From assembly GCA_035654775.1 (NCBI GenBank), contig DASRWB010000055.1:1-52527 (forward strand): a DNA stretch of 52,527 nt, given 5' to 3'. This stretch comes from HKST-UBA85 sp035654775. GTDB taxonomy: Bacteria; Bacteroidota; Bacteroidia; Flavobacteriales; Flavobacteriaceae. Position numbers and translations under genes: made by a program. This document shows, one piece after another, positions 15,748 through 24,655 of the stretch. The notes beneath the pieces were generated by a model. That model worked only from the letters and a program-made list of their open reading frames with translations, was not told the origin of the DNA and ran no database searches. Within the stretch, counting starts at the first letter, position 1; every line of letters starts with the position of its first letter.

Positions 15748-17572
15748 TATAATTCAATTGCTTCCGGACCACGTGGCCAACCAAATTGCCGCTGGCGAAG
15801 TGGTACAGCGACCGGCATCGGTGGTCAAAGAACTGCTGGAAAATGCCATAGACGCACAGGCTACGGTTATTAAACTTATTGTAAAAGATGCCGGTAAAAC
15901 CTTAATTCAGGTAATAGACAATGGCATAGGCATGAGTGAAACTGATGCCCGGTTGAGTTTTGAACGGCATGCAACTTCAAAAATTAAATCGGCAGAAGAT
16001 TTGTTTAATCTCCATACCAAAGGTTTTCGTGGCGAAGCGCTGGCCAGTATAGCAGCTATTGCTCACGTGGAATTAAAAACCAAACAGGCAAACGACTCCG
16101 TGGGTACGGCCATAGTGATAGAAGGAAGCGAGGTAATTTCCCAGGACGTTGTGGTCACGCCGCAAGGAACGTCTATAGCCGTTAAAAACTTGTTTTACAA
16201 CATTCCGGCCAGACGTAATTTTTTAAAATCGAATACCGTAGAAATGCGCCATGTCGTGGATGAATTTCACCGCACAGCACTGGCGCATCCTCAGATACAA
16301 TTTGTTTTATACCACAACGGCAGCGAACTTTTCAACTTGCCCGAAAGTAACTTCAGGCAACGTATCGTAAATATTTTTGGCAGTAAAACCAACGAAAAAC
16401 TCGTTCCTGTAAAAGAACAAACCGAAATGGTTTCCATTTCAGGATTTGTAGGGAAACCCGAATATGCCAAAAAAACACGGGGCGAACAGTTTTTTTTTGT
16501 AAACCGGCGCTTTATCAAAAGCGGCTACCTGAACCATGCTGTACAAGCTGCTTTTGAAGGCTTAATAAAAGACGGCTATTACCCTAGTTTTTTTATCTAT
16601 CTGGAAGTAAATCCCAAAAGTATTGACATCAATATTCATCCTACAAAAACTGAAATAAAATTTGAAGATGAGCCTGCTTTGTACGCTATCTTAAGGGCTA
16701 CGATAAAACACAGTCTGGGACAGTTCAATATCGCCCCGGTGCTAGACTTTGACCGCGATGCCAGCCTGGATACTCCATATGAATACCAGCAAAAATCTGT
16801 AGTAACTCCCACGATTGAAGTAGACAGTAACTTCAATCCCTTTAAGGAAAACACGAAAGCTACCCGGGCACCCAGGTCCTTTAACCTAAAAAACAACGCC
16901 GGATGGGAAAGCTTATATACCGGAATATCAACCGAAAAAGAAGCTGAAGCCACACCTGAGGCTATACAGTTTGAGTCAGATGCCAAGGCCGCTTTTTTTA
17001 AAACACAAGAACAGCAAAGTACCTATCAGGTGTTTAATAAGTTTATTGTAACTTCAGTAAAATCGAAAATGCTGCTGGTTGACCAAAATCGGGCACATCA
17101 GCGTATTTTGTATGAAGAGTTTTTAAGCCACATGACGCTTAAAGAAGCCATGAGTCAGCAGTTGTTGTTTCCGTTGCTTTTAAATTTTTCACCTCAGGAA
17201 ATGACATTGCTTAAAGAAATTGAGGAAGACTTAACGCATGCGGGGTTTGTTTTTGAAACCCTTACCAATGAAGGCGTGGAGATTTCAGGTATTCCGGTTG
17301 GAGTTCAAGCCGGCGAAGTAGGTGCAGTTATAGAACAGTTACTGAGCGATATAGAAAACGAGATTCCCGATACCCATTTTAGCGCTTCGGATTTACTGGC
17401 CAAATCGCTGGCCAAAAGTTTGGCCGTAAAATCGGGAATAGCCTTAACTCAAACCGAACAGGAACATATGATAAATGCCTTGTTTGCCTGTAAAGAACCT
17501 ACCACTTCACCTGCAAATAAACCTACTTTTATTACGTTAACCTTAGAAGAACTCGATAAAAAATTTGTGTAA
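15740..17572 (+). CDS. mutL: DNA mismatch repair protein MutL
   Basis: 610 residues. The N-terminal GHKL ATPase (1-~330) is complete: ELLENAIDAQA, VIDNGIGM, RHATSKI, TKGFRGEALASIAAI, and the TS-fold with DINIHPTK. After a variable linker (~345-420) comes the C-terminal dimerisation domain. There the position of the endonuclease metal motif DQHA-x2-E-x4-E reads DQNRAHQRILYE (448-459) and the later Cys motif reads ACKEPTTSPANKP (from ~583), so key ligands appear replaced. Start is ATG 15740, not the earlier ATG in the overlapping gene, because MADIIQLLPDHVANQIAAGE is the family N-terminus. Adjacent to rhomboid genes with no gap. Confidence 0.95.
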   Translation: MADIIQLLPDHVANQIAAGEVVQRPASVVKELLENAIDAQATVIKLIVKDAGKTLIQVIDNGIGMSETDARLSFERHATSKIKSAEDLFNLHTKGFRGEALASIAAIAHVELKTKQANDSVGTAIVIEGSEVISQDVVVTPQGTSIAVKNLFYNIPARRNFLKSNTVEMRHVVDEFHRTALAHPQIQFVLYHNGSELFNLPESNFRQRIVNIFGSKTNEKLVPVKEQTEMVSISGFVGKPEYAKKTRGEQFFFVNRRFIKSGYLNHAVQAAFEGLIKDGYYPSFFIYLEVNPKSIDINIHPTKTEIKFEDEPALYAILRATIKHSLGQFNIAPVLDFDRDASLDTPYEYQQKSVVTPTIEVDSNFNPFKENTKATRAPRSFNLKNNAGWESLYTGISTEKEAEATPEAIQFESDAKAAFFKTQEQQSTYQVFNKFIVTSVKSKMLLVDQNRAHQRILYEEFLSHMTLKEAMSQQLLFPLLLNFSPQEMTLLKEIEEDLTHAGFVFETLTNEGVEISGIPVGVQAGEVGAVIEQLLSDIENEIPDTHFSASDLLAKSLAKSLAVKSGIALTQTEQEHMINALFACKEPTTSPANKPTFITLTLEELDKKFV

Positions 17573-18325
17573 ATGTATAGATTGACAGAAACGGTAAAAC
17601 ATTTAATTATTGTTAATGTACTTATGTTTATAGGGACATTAAGTATTGGTGGCGGACAGTTGTTTTACCAGTGGTTTGCCTTGTATTTCCCTAAAAATGA
17701 TGCGTTCCAACCCTGGCAAATTATTACGCATATGTTTATGCATGGCAATCTGATGCATATTTTTTTCAATATGTTTGCGTTGTGGATGTTTGGTACCGCT
17801 GTTGAACAACGTTTTGGCAGTAAAAAGTTTTTGTTTTTTTACCTGTCCAGTGGTTTAGGAGCAGCACTTATCATGTTAGGCTTTTATTTCTTTAAGTATG
17901 TACCTCTTGAACAAGACCTTTTAAGTTCAGGAATAACTTCAGAACAGGTGAAATTTATGCTCACAAACAATAAAGTGTTGAATACCATTACCGAAACACA
18001 GCTTAGCAGTTTACAAACCATGTTTGAAGTATACAATGCATCTATGGTAGGTGCTTCCGGAGCTATAATGGGAGTGTTGGTGGCTTTTGGAATGCTCTAT
18101 CCGGAATCGAAACTAATGCTTATCTTTTTACCAATCCCCATTAAAGCCAAATATTTTATTCCCGGCATTATTATTTTAGACCTTATTTCGGCCATTACCG
18201 GTCAGTCCTTTTTCAGCCCGAGCAATACCGCCTATGTGGCGCACGTTGGTGGGGCATTAACCGGATTTTTAATCATGTGGTATTGGAAAAAAACACAATT
18301 TAACCGTAACCGCTGGGATTTATGA
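17573..18325 (+). CDS. Rhomboid-family intramembrane serine protease
   Basis: 250 residues with about six transmembrane helices. The catalytic Ser is in VGASGAIMG (Ser162) and the partner His in AHVGGALTG (His224); the HGNLMHIFFNMFALWMFG loop (~59-76) is the conserved rhomboid HxxxNM region. It cleaves substrates within the membrane; the substrate is unknown. The start codon directly follows the mutL stop, and the stop overlaps the start of a second rhomboid gene by 4 bp, so the pair is coupled. A ~40-residue insertion around 105-145 separates two helices. Confidence 0.93.
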   Translation: MYRLTETVKHLIIVNVLMFIGTLSIGGGQLFYQWFALYFPKNDAFQPWQIITHMFMHGNLMHIFFNMFALWMFGTAVEQRFGSKKFLFFYLSSGLGAALIMLGFYFFKYVPLEQDLLSSGITSEQVKFMLTNNKVLNTITETQLSSLQTMFEVYNASMVGASGAIMGVLVAFGMLYPESKLMLIFLPIPIKAKYFIPGIIILDLISAITGQSFFSPSNTAYVAHVGGALTGFLIMWYWKKTQFNRNRWDL

Positions 18326-19191
18326 GGGTAACCCAAAAAATAAAGGATGGCTATACCCAACTCACGGTATTTGAAAAAATAATAGCGGTTAACGTTATTA
18401 TTTTTATCCTGTATAAACTGTTTACCTTACCGGGAAGTGCAATGAGCTTTACGACTTTTTTTGAGCATTTTACCTTGCCCAGTAATTTTACGGCTTTTAT
18501 ACAACAACCGTGGGGAATAGTTACTTATGCGTTTGTGCATTTTGATTTTTTACACCTGCTTTTTAATATGCTGTGGTTGTTTGTTATTGGGCGTTTTTTT
18601 TCAAATGTTTTTCATTACCGAATGGGGTTAAACCTGTTTTTTACAGGGATATTGGCGGGTGGTATTTTATTTTTACTGGCCTACAACCTGTTTTCTGCTG
18701 AAATGCTTAACCCTACAAAATTGGTTGGTGCTTCTGCGGGAGTCAGAGCCTTGCTTATTTTTCTGTGTGCCTACATGCCCTTAATGGAAGTACGGTTTTT
18801 TACCTTTAACATTAAACTTTGGCACATTGGCGCTTTTGTGGTTTTAATGGATGTTTTGGGATTATTCTCTGTAAATGTTGGCGGTAATTTGGCACACCTC
18901 GGAGGAAGCCTTCTGGGCTACATGTATGCTCTGCAAATAAAAAAAGGAAAACCGGGAAAAGCAATAAACAATGGCTTTACTTCCTTAGAGAAACTGCTTA
19001 AACGAACGCCCAAAAGCAAGTTGAAAACCGTACATAAACGCGGCAAGAAAATGGCGGGATATACGAAAGAGGAGTTTCATGAGTTTACTACCCAAAAGCG
19101 AGTAGATTTAATTTTAGATAAAATAAGCAAAAGTGGTTACGAAAGCCTAACCAAAGAAGAAAAGGAATTTTTGTTTAAAGCCGGAAAATAG
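18322..19191 (+). CDS. Second rhomboid-family protease with a C-terminal DUF6576-like tail
   Basis: 289 residues. Rhomboid core: FVHFDFLHLLFNMLWLFVIG, catalytic Ser138 in VGASAGVRA and His192 in NLAHLGGSLLGY. The Ser motif is GASA rather than GASG, still compatible with activity. After the last helix there is a basic linker and a soluble ~45-residue tail (MAGYTKEEFHEFTTQKRVDL, then LTKEEKEFLFKAGK) shared by many Bacteroidota rhomboids. Tandem rhomboid pairs may form a heteromeric or sequentially acting unit; this is inference. Overlaps the first rhomboid gene by 4 bp. Confidence 0.92.
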   Translation: MRVTQKIKDGYTQLTVFEKIIAVNVIIFILYKLFTLPGSAMSFTTFFEHFTLPSNFTAFIQQPWGIVTYAFVHFDFLHLLFNMLWLFVIGRFFSNVFHYRMGLNLFFTGILAGGILFLLAYNLFSAEMLNPTKLVGASAGVRALLIFLCAYMPLMEVRFFTFNIKLWHIGAFVVLMDVLGLFSVNVGGNLAHLGGSLLGYMYALQIKKGKPGKAINNGFTSLEKLLKRTPKSKLKTVHKRGKKMAGYTKEEFHEFTTQKRVDLILDKISKSGYESLTKEEKEFLFKAGK

Positions 19192-19194
19192 GTC

Positions 19195-20226
19195 ATGAAC
19201 AAGCTGAACACAATAGACAAGCTGATATTTGTGGTAAACGTGGTAATAGCAACTTTGCTCTTGCTGTCCTATATTCTGCCGTTTATTCCACCAAAAGCAT
19301 TTCCGCTGCTATCGGTGTTAAGTTTAGGTGTACCGTTTCTTATTATTGTCAATGCGTTATTCTTCTTGTACTGGTTGCTCAAAGTTAAAAAACAATTAGT
19401 GGTTTCACTGTTGGTCCTGGCAATAGGATATGTGTTTTTTGGTTCGCTGTATAAGTTCTCTTCATCTAAAAAAAGCGATTTCCCCGAAAGCTTCACCTTG
19501 ATGAATTACAACGTACGCCTCTTTAATTTATACGATTGGATTTCAGATAAAGATACCAAACAAAATATTGAAAAATTACTGCTGAAGAACAACCCCGATA
19601 TTTTATGCATGCAGGATTACCGTCCCGAAAAAGTAGCCCATTTAGATGCGTATAGCTACAAGTATGAAAAAATTAAAGGAAAAAAAATAAAAAACGGACT
19701 GGCTATATTTTCAAAATTTCCCATAATCAACTCCGGTTCGGTAGACTTTCCTGACACGTCAAACAATGCGGTTTTTGCAGATATTGTTAAAGGGAAAGAT
19801 ACCCTTAGGGTATACAACATTCACCTGCAATCGTTTAAAATAGACGCCAATGTAGATAATCTGAAAAATGAAAATTCCGAACGTCTCATCAAACGCCTGA
19901 CCAATACCTTTGAAATGCAACAAAAGCAAGCAGAGTTGTTTTTAGAACACAAAAAAAACTGTAACTATCCGGTTTTGATAAGTGGTGATTTTAACAATAC
20001 GGCATTTTCGTATGTGTATAAAGAAATAAAAGGGGAAGATTTACAAGATGCTTTTAAAGTGGCAGGAAACGGTTTTGGAAGAACCTACGATTTTAAGTTT
20101 TTTCCTATTCGTATCGATTTTATACTGGTAGACAAAACCATACAAATAAAACGCTTCAAAACTTTCGATGATAAACTCTCCGATCATTATCCGGTAATGG
20201 CTACACTTAGCTTGCCTGCTCAATAA
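19195..20226 (+). CDS. Endonuclease/exonuclease/phosphatase (EEP) family membrane protein
   Basis: 343 residues: about three N-terminal transmembrane helices (~8-30, 35-60, 67-85) followed by an EEP domain with MNYNVRLFN, the metal-binding QDYRPE, SGDFNNTAF and the C-terminal IDFILVDK...SDHYPVMATL catalytic His-Asp motif. EEP enzymes hydrolyse phosphodiesters or phosphoinositide-like headgroups; the membrane anchor suggests action at the membrane or periplasmic face. It starts 3 bp after the second rhomboid gene. Its 3' end overlaps the convergent wbqC-like gene by 20 bp. The true substrate is unknown. Confidence 0.88.
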   Translation: MNKLNTIDKLIFVVNVVIATLLLLSYILPFIPPKAFPLLSVLSLGVPFLIIVNALFFLYWLLKVKKQLVVSLLVLAIGYVFFGSLYKFSSSKKSDFPESFTLMNYNVRLFNLYDWISDKDTKQNIEKLLLKNNPDILCMQDYRPEKVAHLDAYSYKYEKIKGKKIKNGLAIFSKFPIINSGSVDFPDTSNNAVFADIVKGKDTLRVYNIHLQSFKIDANVDNLKNENSERLIKRLTNTFEMQQKQAELFLEHKKNCNYPVLISGDFNNTAFSYVYKEIKGEDLQDAFKVAGNGFGRTYDFKFFPIRIDFILVDKTIQIKRFKTFDDKLSDHYPVMATLSLPAQ

Positions 20227-20839
20227 ACCGTACTTGCTGCTTCAACAGGTAGTTTACACTGTTAGGGCCTTCGTTGAACAACAAATCCAGAATGCTTAAA
20301 TTATCAATAAACCCGTATTTAGAACTAAAAACCTGAGTATAGGATACTAAAGCACTTGTAAGCGTTTTTGGGTTTACCAGCGTTCTGTAGTCCTGAGTTT
20401 TGGAAGGTGTTTTTTCGAAAGTCATGGAGTTTTCAAGAACAACAGAAATATCAAGACATTGTTCTATTTTTTCAAAACAGGCGGTATTGAAATCAAGCAA
20501 AAAAGTATCCTTCCGCTCAAACAAAGGCAACAGTTCGTATTCGTAAAACTCAAAAAAGGGGGATGATTTATAAGCCGCTTCTATCGCCTTTTTGTGGTCA
20601 GCCTGCCAGGGTTCGGCGTAGGAAATCCGTACATCCTTGTACAATTGTCTTTTTGTTTGAGTGTAATGTACAGGAATGCTTAAGGTTTGTTTTCCGTTTG
20701 CGCCATAAATAAGAGTGCGGTTTCTGTAAGTTTGCTTTTCATAGTTTCCACAAACTTCCATGTACACCTTTTCAGCCTGAAGCATTAGAGCAGCTTGAGC
20801 CAGACAGGGAAAATAGGTTTGATACACTAAAATAGTCAT
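20207..20839 (-). CDS. WbqC-like family protein
   Basis: 210 residues with the WbqC family opening (YQTYFPCLAQAALMLQAEKV), the central QTYRNRTLIYGANGKQTLSIPV and the AYKSSPFFEFYEYELLPLF region. WbqC-like proteins lie in some polysaccharide loci but have no settled biochemical role. Here it is the last gene of a leftward block after lepB (17-bp gap). It overlaps the convergent EEP gene at the 3' ends. Confidence 0.85.
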   Translation of the reverse strand: MTILVYQTYFPCLAQAALMLQAEKVYMEVCGNYEKQTYRNRTLIYGANGKQTLSIPVHYTQTKRQLYKDVRISYAEPWQADHKKAIEAAYKSSPFFEFYEYELLPLFERKDTFLLDFNTACFEKIEQCLDISVVLENSMTFEKTPSKTQDYRTLVNPKTLTSALVSYTQVFSSKYGFIDNLSILDLLFNEGPNSVNYLLKQQVRFIEQAS

Positions 20840-20856
20840 GCCTTACCCTGCTTTTT

Positions 20857-22404
20857 TCAAGACGGTTTATTTTCTTTTTTCTGTTTTCTCCATTTATTGA
20901 AACCAAACCAGACAGCAAGCAATACTAAAAACGGAATCAGGTACGAAACGGGTTTTCCGCTACCATGTACAGTGGTAAAGAAACGCTCCCAGCGCGGATT
21001 CTTCAGTCCATCCCAGCTCATCCAGATAAATACCGGTTTTCCAACGACATGATCAAAAGGAACAAATCCCCAAACGCGTGCATCTTGTGAATTGTGTCGG
21101 TTGTCACCCATCATCCAGTAATAATCCTGTTTAAAGGTGTAACTGTCGGCAACTTCACCGTTGATAAATATTTGATTGCCTTCTACGCGTAAGGTATTGC
21201 CTTCATAGGCTGTAATCAGGCGCTTGTAGAGCGGAAGTGCATCCAGCGTTAGGGCAATGGTTTTTCCTTTTTCGGGAATATAAATCGGTCCAAAAAAGTC
21301 GTTGTTCCAGTTGTATTCAGGATGGTTTGGAAAAATACCAAAACCGCGGACTCCGGGCTGTTCTTTCCGGATTTCCAAGCGGTCTATATTGGGATGATTT
21401 TTGATGGCATTGGCGGCTTCTTCAGTGGCTTGTACCACAAAATTCTGGTGTTGATCCTGATAGATATTGTCTGTAATATCATATTTTTTTAGAATGCGAT
21501 ATACATCTGCCACCGAGTTGAGTTGTCCTTTAAAAAAGATGTTGTAGCTAAACTGTAATTTGGCGCGTTCAGGCAGGTGGTTTTGTTTACCGTTGATATA
21601 CACATAGCCATTTCGTATTTCCAGCGAATCTCCGGGCAAACCAACACATCGTTTTACATAGTTGGTGCGTTTGTCTATGGGTTTGTAGTAGTGCTTATCG
21701 GTATGACGCATGTCCAGCATGGTATCAACCGGCCAGTTAAACACTACAATATCGTTTTGTTTTATTTTTTGAAATCCGGGAAGCCGCATATAGGGCAGTT
21801 CCGGTTTTTCGCGGTACGATTTGGTTTTTAGGATGGGAATGGTATCGTGTACCATAGGTGCAGCCAGCGTAGTCATAGGTATTCGGGCGCCGTAATGCAT
21901 TTTACTTACAAACAAAAAGTCGCCTACCAACAGACTTTTTTCTAGCGATGAGGTAGGTATGGTAAAAGGCTGAATAAAATAGGTGTGTACAATAGTTGCA
22001 GCTACAACAGCAAACAAAATGGAGCTAACCCAGTCTCCGGCAGCGGTTTTTGGGTGTAAGTCTCGGTTTTCTATATATGTTACCTCATCAACATAATTTA
22101 TATAGTAAAGGTAAAAGCCTAAAGTAATGAGGCAAAAAAACGTATCGGTATTGGTGTTTTTTCCAAAACTTCTGGCGGTTTCCACCCAAACCACAGGAAT
22201 CATAATTAGATTTACAATGGGCAGAAAAAGCAAAAGAGTCCACCACCACGGTCTGTTGATTATTTGCATAAGAATGACAGCGTTGTAAATCGGGATAAAT
22301 GCCTGCCATGCTTTTTTACCTGCTTTGGTGTAGAGTTTCCAAGTTCCTAAACCGTGAACTAGCTGTACAGCCAGTAAAAAGAGTAGCCAATTTTCTAAGG
22401 TCAT
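20857..22404 (-). CDS. lepB: Signal peptidase I (S26), enlarged flavobacterial form
   Basis: 515 residues, about twice the length of a minimal signal peptidase I. Residues ~1-105 form a multi-helix membrane domain resembling DUF5684 (WKLYTKAGKKAWQAFIPIYN). The S26 domain follows: TIPTSSLEKSLLVGD with the likely nucleophile Ser153 (Leu instead of the usual Met after it), general-base Lys251 in KRCVGLPGDSLEIRNG, a long insertion (~275-370), then MMGDNRHNSQDARVWG. A final transmembrane helix is near the C-terminus (~485-505). It cleaves Sec signal peptides at the outer face of the inner membrane. It lies between dapB and the wbqC-like gene. Confidence 0.94.
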   Translation of the reverse strand: MTLENWLLFLLAVQLVHGLGTWKLYTKAGKKAWQAFIPIYNAVILMQIINRPWWWTLLLFLPIVNLIMIPVVWVETARSFGKNTNTDTFFCLITLGFYLYYINYVDEVTYIENRDLHPKTAAGDWVSSILFAVVAATIVHTYFIQPFTIPTSSLEKSLLVGDFLFVSKMHYGARIPMTTLAAPMVHDTIPILKTKSYREKPELPYMRLPGFQKIKQNDIVVFNWPVDTMLDMRHTDKHYYKPIDKRTNYVKRCVGLPGDSLEIRNGYVYINGKQNHLPERAKLQFSYNIFFKGQLNSVADVYRILKKYDITDNIYQDQHQNFVVQATEEAANAIKNHPNIDRLEIRKEQPGVRGFGIFPNHPEYNWNNDFFGPIYIPEKGKTIALTLDALPLYKRLITAYEGNTLRVEGNQIFINGEVADSYTFKQDYYWMMGDNRHNSQDARVWGFVPFDHVVGKPVFIWMSWDGLKNPRWERFFTTVHGSGKPVSYLIPFLVLLAVWFGFNKWRKQKKENKPS

Positions 22405-22464
22405 TATATATCGTTTGTATGGTTTGTTTGTATTTTATGCATTGTGTTACAAATATGCGCAATA

Positions 22465-23166
22465 TTAACCAATGTTTAACACATCTTTCATGGAAAACAC
22501 GCCCTTTTTATCAAGAAGCCACTCGGCAGCTAAAACAGCACCTAGAGCAAAACCTTCTCTGCTGTGGGCTTCGTGGGTTAAGGTTAGGGTGTCTATCGGG
22601 CTGGAATACTTAAGGGTATGCGTACCGGGAACATCTTTAATTCGTTTGGCGTACACAGGAATAGAGTTTTCACCTTTGGCATCTAATTTCCAGGTATTAT
22701 AGCCCGTGTGGTTTTCAATAATGGTGTTTGCCAGAGTAATGGCCGTGCCACTGGGTTTATCCAGTTTTTCGGTGTGGTGTATTTCTTCTATTTGTACTTG
22801 ATAGGATTTAATACCTGACATTAGTTTAGCCAATTGCCGGTTTAATTCAAACAAAATGTTTACACCCAGACTAAAGTTTGAGGCGTATAAAAAAGCACCG
22901 TTTTTGGCTTTACAAAGGGATACCATTTCCTTGTAATGGTCCAGCCAGCCTGTAGTACCACAGACCACAGGAACATTATTTTCCAAACATGTGGAAATGT
23001 TGGATACCGCAGCATCAGGAACGCTAAAGTCAATAGCTACATCGGCCAGCGAAATGTTATACGACGTGTTTTTGTTTGCTTTTATTACAATTTCATGACC
23101 TCTGGATACCGCCATTTGCTCGATAATTTTTCCCATTTTTCCGTATCCTAAAAGTGCTATTTTCAT
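22465..23166 (-). CDS. dapB: 4-hydroxy-tetrahydrodipicolinate reductase
   Basis: NAD(P)H-dependent step of the diaminopimelate/lysine pathway. N-terminal Rossmann motif LLGYGKMGK, then VVCGTTGWLDHY, SNFSLGVNI, and the DapB active-site signature EIHHTEKLDKPSGTA with the paired His and Lys. The length of 233 residues is at the short end of the family. It sits directly after the DUF5683 gene (1-bp gap) and before lepB, an order that recalls other flavobacterial chromosomes. Confidence 0.95.
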   Translation of the reverse strand: MKIALLGYGKMGKIIEQMAVSRGHEIVIKANKNTSYNISLADVAIDFSVPDAAVSNISTCLENNVPVVCGTTGWLDHYKEMVSLCKAKNGAFLYASNFSLGVNILFELNRQLAKLMSGIKSYQVQIEEIHHTEKLDKPSGTAITLANTIIENHTGYNTWKLDAKGENSIPVYAKRIKDVPGTHTLKYSSPIDTLTLTHEAHSREGFALGAVLAAEWLLDKKGVFSMKDVLNIG

Positions 23167-23167
23167 T

Positions 23168-23758
23168 TTAAAAATTAAAGTTTAAACTTAGTCCGTAATT
23201 GAATTTACCATCTAATTCACTTCTTTGATAGTTGGGACTAAGAGAAAGATTATCGTCAATATTATATTGCAATAAATGGGCGTCAACATTAGCATCTATA
23301 ATATTAAGCGCATAGATGCCAATGGTAATAAGTAAGGTTATTTCCTTATTTCTGCGCAGTGATTTTTGGGCTTCTTGAAGACCGTTATCCGAAATTCTTC
23401 CGTAGAACTCATCATCGGTAAAGCCTGCCAATCTTCTCTTGTAGGCGTTTCGGGCTCTTTTGTAGTCTTTATTGTAGTAGTCGTAGAATAATATGCCGGC
23501 AGTTATACCGCCTACAAAAATGGGTATTTTCCAGTATTTTTTATTGTAGGCTTGTCCCAAACCCGGCAATACGGCCGAATAGAATGCAGCTTTTGACGGA
23601 GTTAACGGGTCTAAGGGTTTTTTTACCACAGCTGAGTCTGCAACAACAGTTTCTTTAGGTATTTCAGGAGTTAGGTTTGGTATTGAGTCTTCTTGGGAGA
23701 AACCGTAAAGTGTGAAAGAAAGAAAAAAAATACACGTTATGAAGAGTTTATTTCTCAC
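23168..23758 (-). CDS. DUF5683 domain membrane protein
   Basis: 196 residues with an N-terminal signal peptide (cut after about YGFSQ at ~22), a Pro-rich linker, then the DUF5683 core: KAAFYSAVLPGLGQAYNKKY, a transmembrane helix at ~78-94 (IPIFVGGITAGILFYDY), and the charged YKRARNAYKRRL segment. Found beside parAB and dapB in many Bacteroidota; no function is known. Its start overlaps the end of parB by 11 bp. Confidence 0.82.
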   Translation of the reverse strand: MRNKLFITCIFFLSFTLYGFSQEDSIPNLTPEIPKETVVADSAVVKKPLDPLTPSKAAFYSAVLPGLGQAYNKKYWKIPIFVGGITAGILFYDYYNKDYKRARNAYKRRLAGFTDDEFYGRISDNGLQEAQKSLRRNKEITLLITIGIYALNIIDANVDAHLLQYNIDDNLSLSPNYQRSELDGKFNYGLSLNFNF

Positions 23759-24653
23759 GTTGTACCAGTTTTTTTATACGGTTAAAATCTTCTTCTGAAT
23801 GAAAAGGAATTACAATCTTGCCTTTGTTTGTCCCTGAAATTTTAACGTCAACTTTATGCCCAAAGTATGTAGAAAAATCTTTAATGCCTTTTTTAACATA
23901 CCGAGGAAGCTCTTTCGTGTTTTTTTTCTGAAGGTTTACTTCCTTAGTTTGGTTGTAGTTACGCACCAGATTCTCAGTTTCCCTAACCGAAAGGGCATTA
24001 GATACTATTTTTTCGTAAATCTCCAGTTGTGTTGATTGGTCTTCAATATTGATGATAGCACGACCATGCCCCATACTGATAAAACCATCGCGCATACCGG
24101 TTTGTATTATCGGGTCTAGTTTAAGAAGCCTAAGATAATTGGCTATAGTGGAGCGTTTTTTCCCGACACGCTCACTCATTTGTTCTTGAGTGAGTTTAAT
24201 TTCGTCAATCAGCCGTTGGTAGGATAAAGCGATTTCAATAGGGTCTAAGTCCTGACGTTGAATGTTTTCCACCAATGCCATTTCCAGCGATTCCTGGTCG
24301 TTGGCTATCCTTATGTAGGCGGGTATAGTTTTTAATCCGATAAGCTTCGAGGCTCTGTAGCGTCTTTCTCCGGAAACCAGCTGGTATTTGTTAAACCCTA
24401 ACTTTCGAACCGTTATGGGCTGAATGATACCGAGTTCTTTGAGGGAAGAAGCCAATTCGTGCAGCGATTCTTCATTGAAGTTGGTACGGGGTTGGTTTGG
24501 GTTAACCTCAATAAAATCAAGTTCTAAATCGATAATATTCCCAATTACTTTGTCGGCATTTTTATCACCTGCTGCCTTAATATCGTTACTTGGATCTTTT
24601 AAAAGAGCAGATAAACCGCGTCCTAATGCCTGTTTCTTTGTTGCCTTCGCCAT
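23748..24653 (-). CDS. parB: Chromosome-partitioning protein ParB
   Basis: 301 residues. ParB/Spo0J CTPase-clamp protein: N-terminal LGRGLSALL, ParB-box region PRTNFNEESLHELASSLKELG, GERRYRASKL, and the HTH SERVGKKRSTIANYLRLLKLD that reads parS sites. The C-terminal dimerisation part is present. It starts 2 bp after parA stops. No clear parS site was found nearby. It works with ParA in origin segregation. Confidence 0.95.
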   Translation of the reverse strand: MAKATKKQALGRGLSALLKDPSNDIKAAGDKNADKVIGNIIDLELDFIEVNPNQPRTNFNEESLHELASSLKELGIIQPITVRKLGFNKYQLVSGERRYRASKLIGLKTIPAYIRIANDQESLEMALVENIQRQDLDPIEIALSYQRLIDEIKLTQEQMSERVGKKRSTIANYLRLLKLDPIIQTGMRDGFISMGHGRAIINIEDQSTQLEIYEKIVSNALSVRETENLVRNYNQTKEVNLQKKNTKELPRYVKKGIKDFSTYFGHKVDVKISGTNKGKIVIPFHSEEDFNRIKKLVQREK

Positions 24654-24655
24654 GT

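Noticed and set aside
18322..19191. Second rhomboid as an inactive pseudoprotease
   Set aside because: Ser138 and His192 are both present; GASA instead of GASG is tolerated in the family.
23745..23765. parS-like sequence with a CACGT core next to parB
   Set aside because: Only the CACGT core matches; the flanks do not form the expected 16-bp palindrome.
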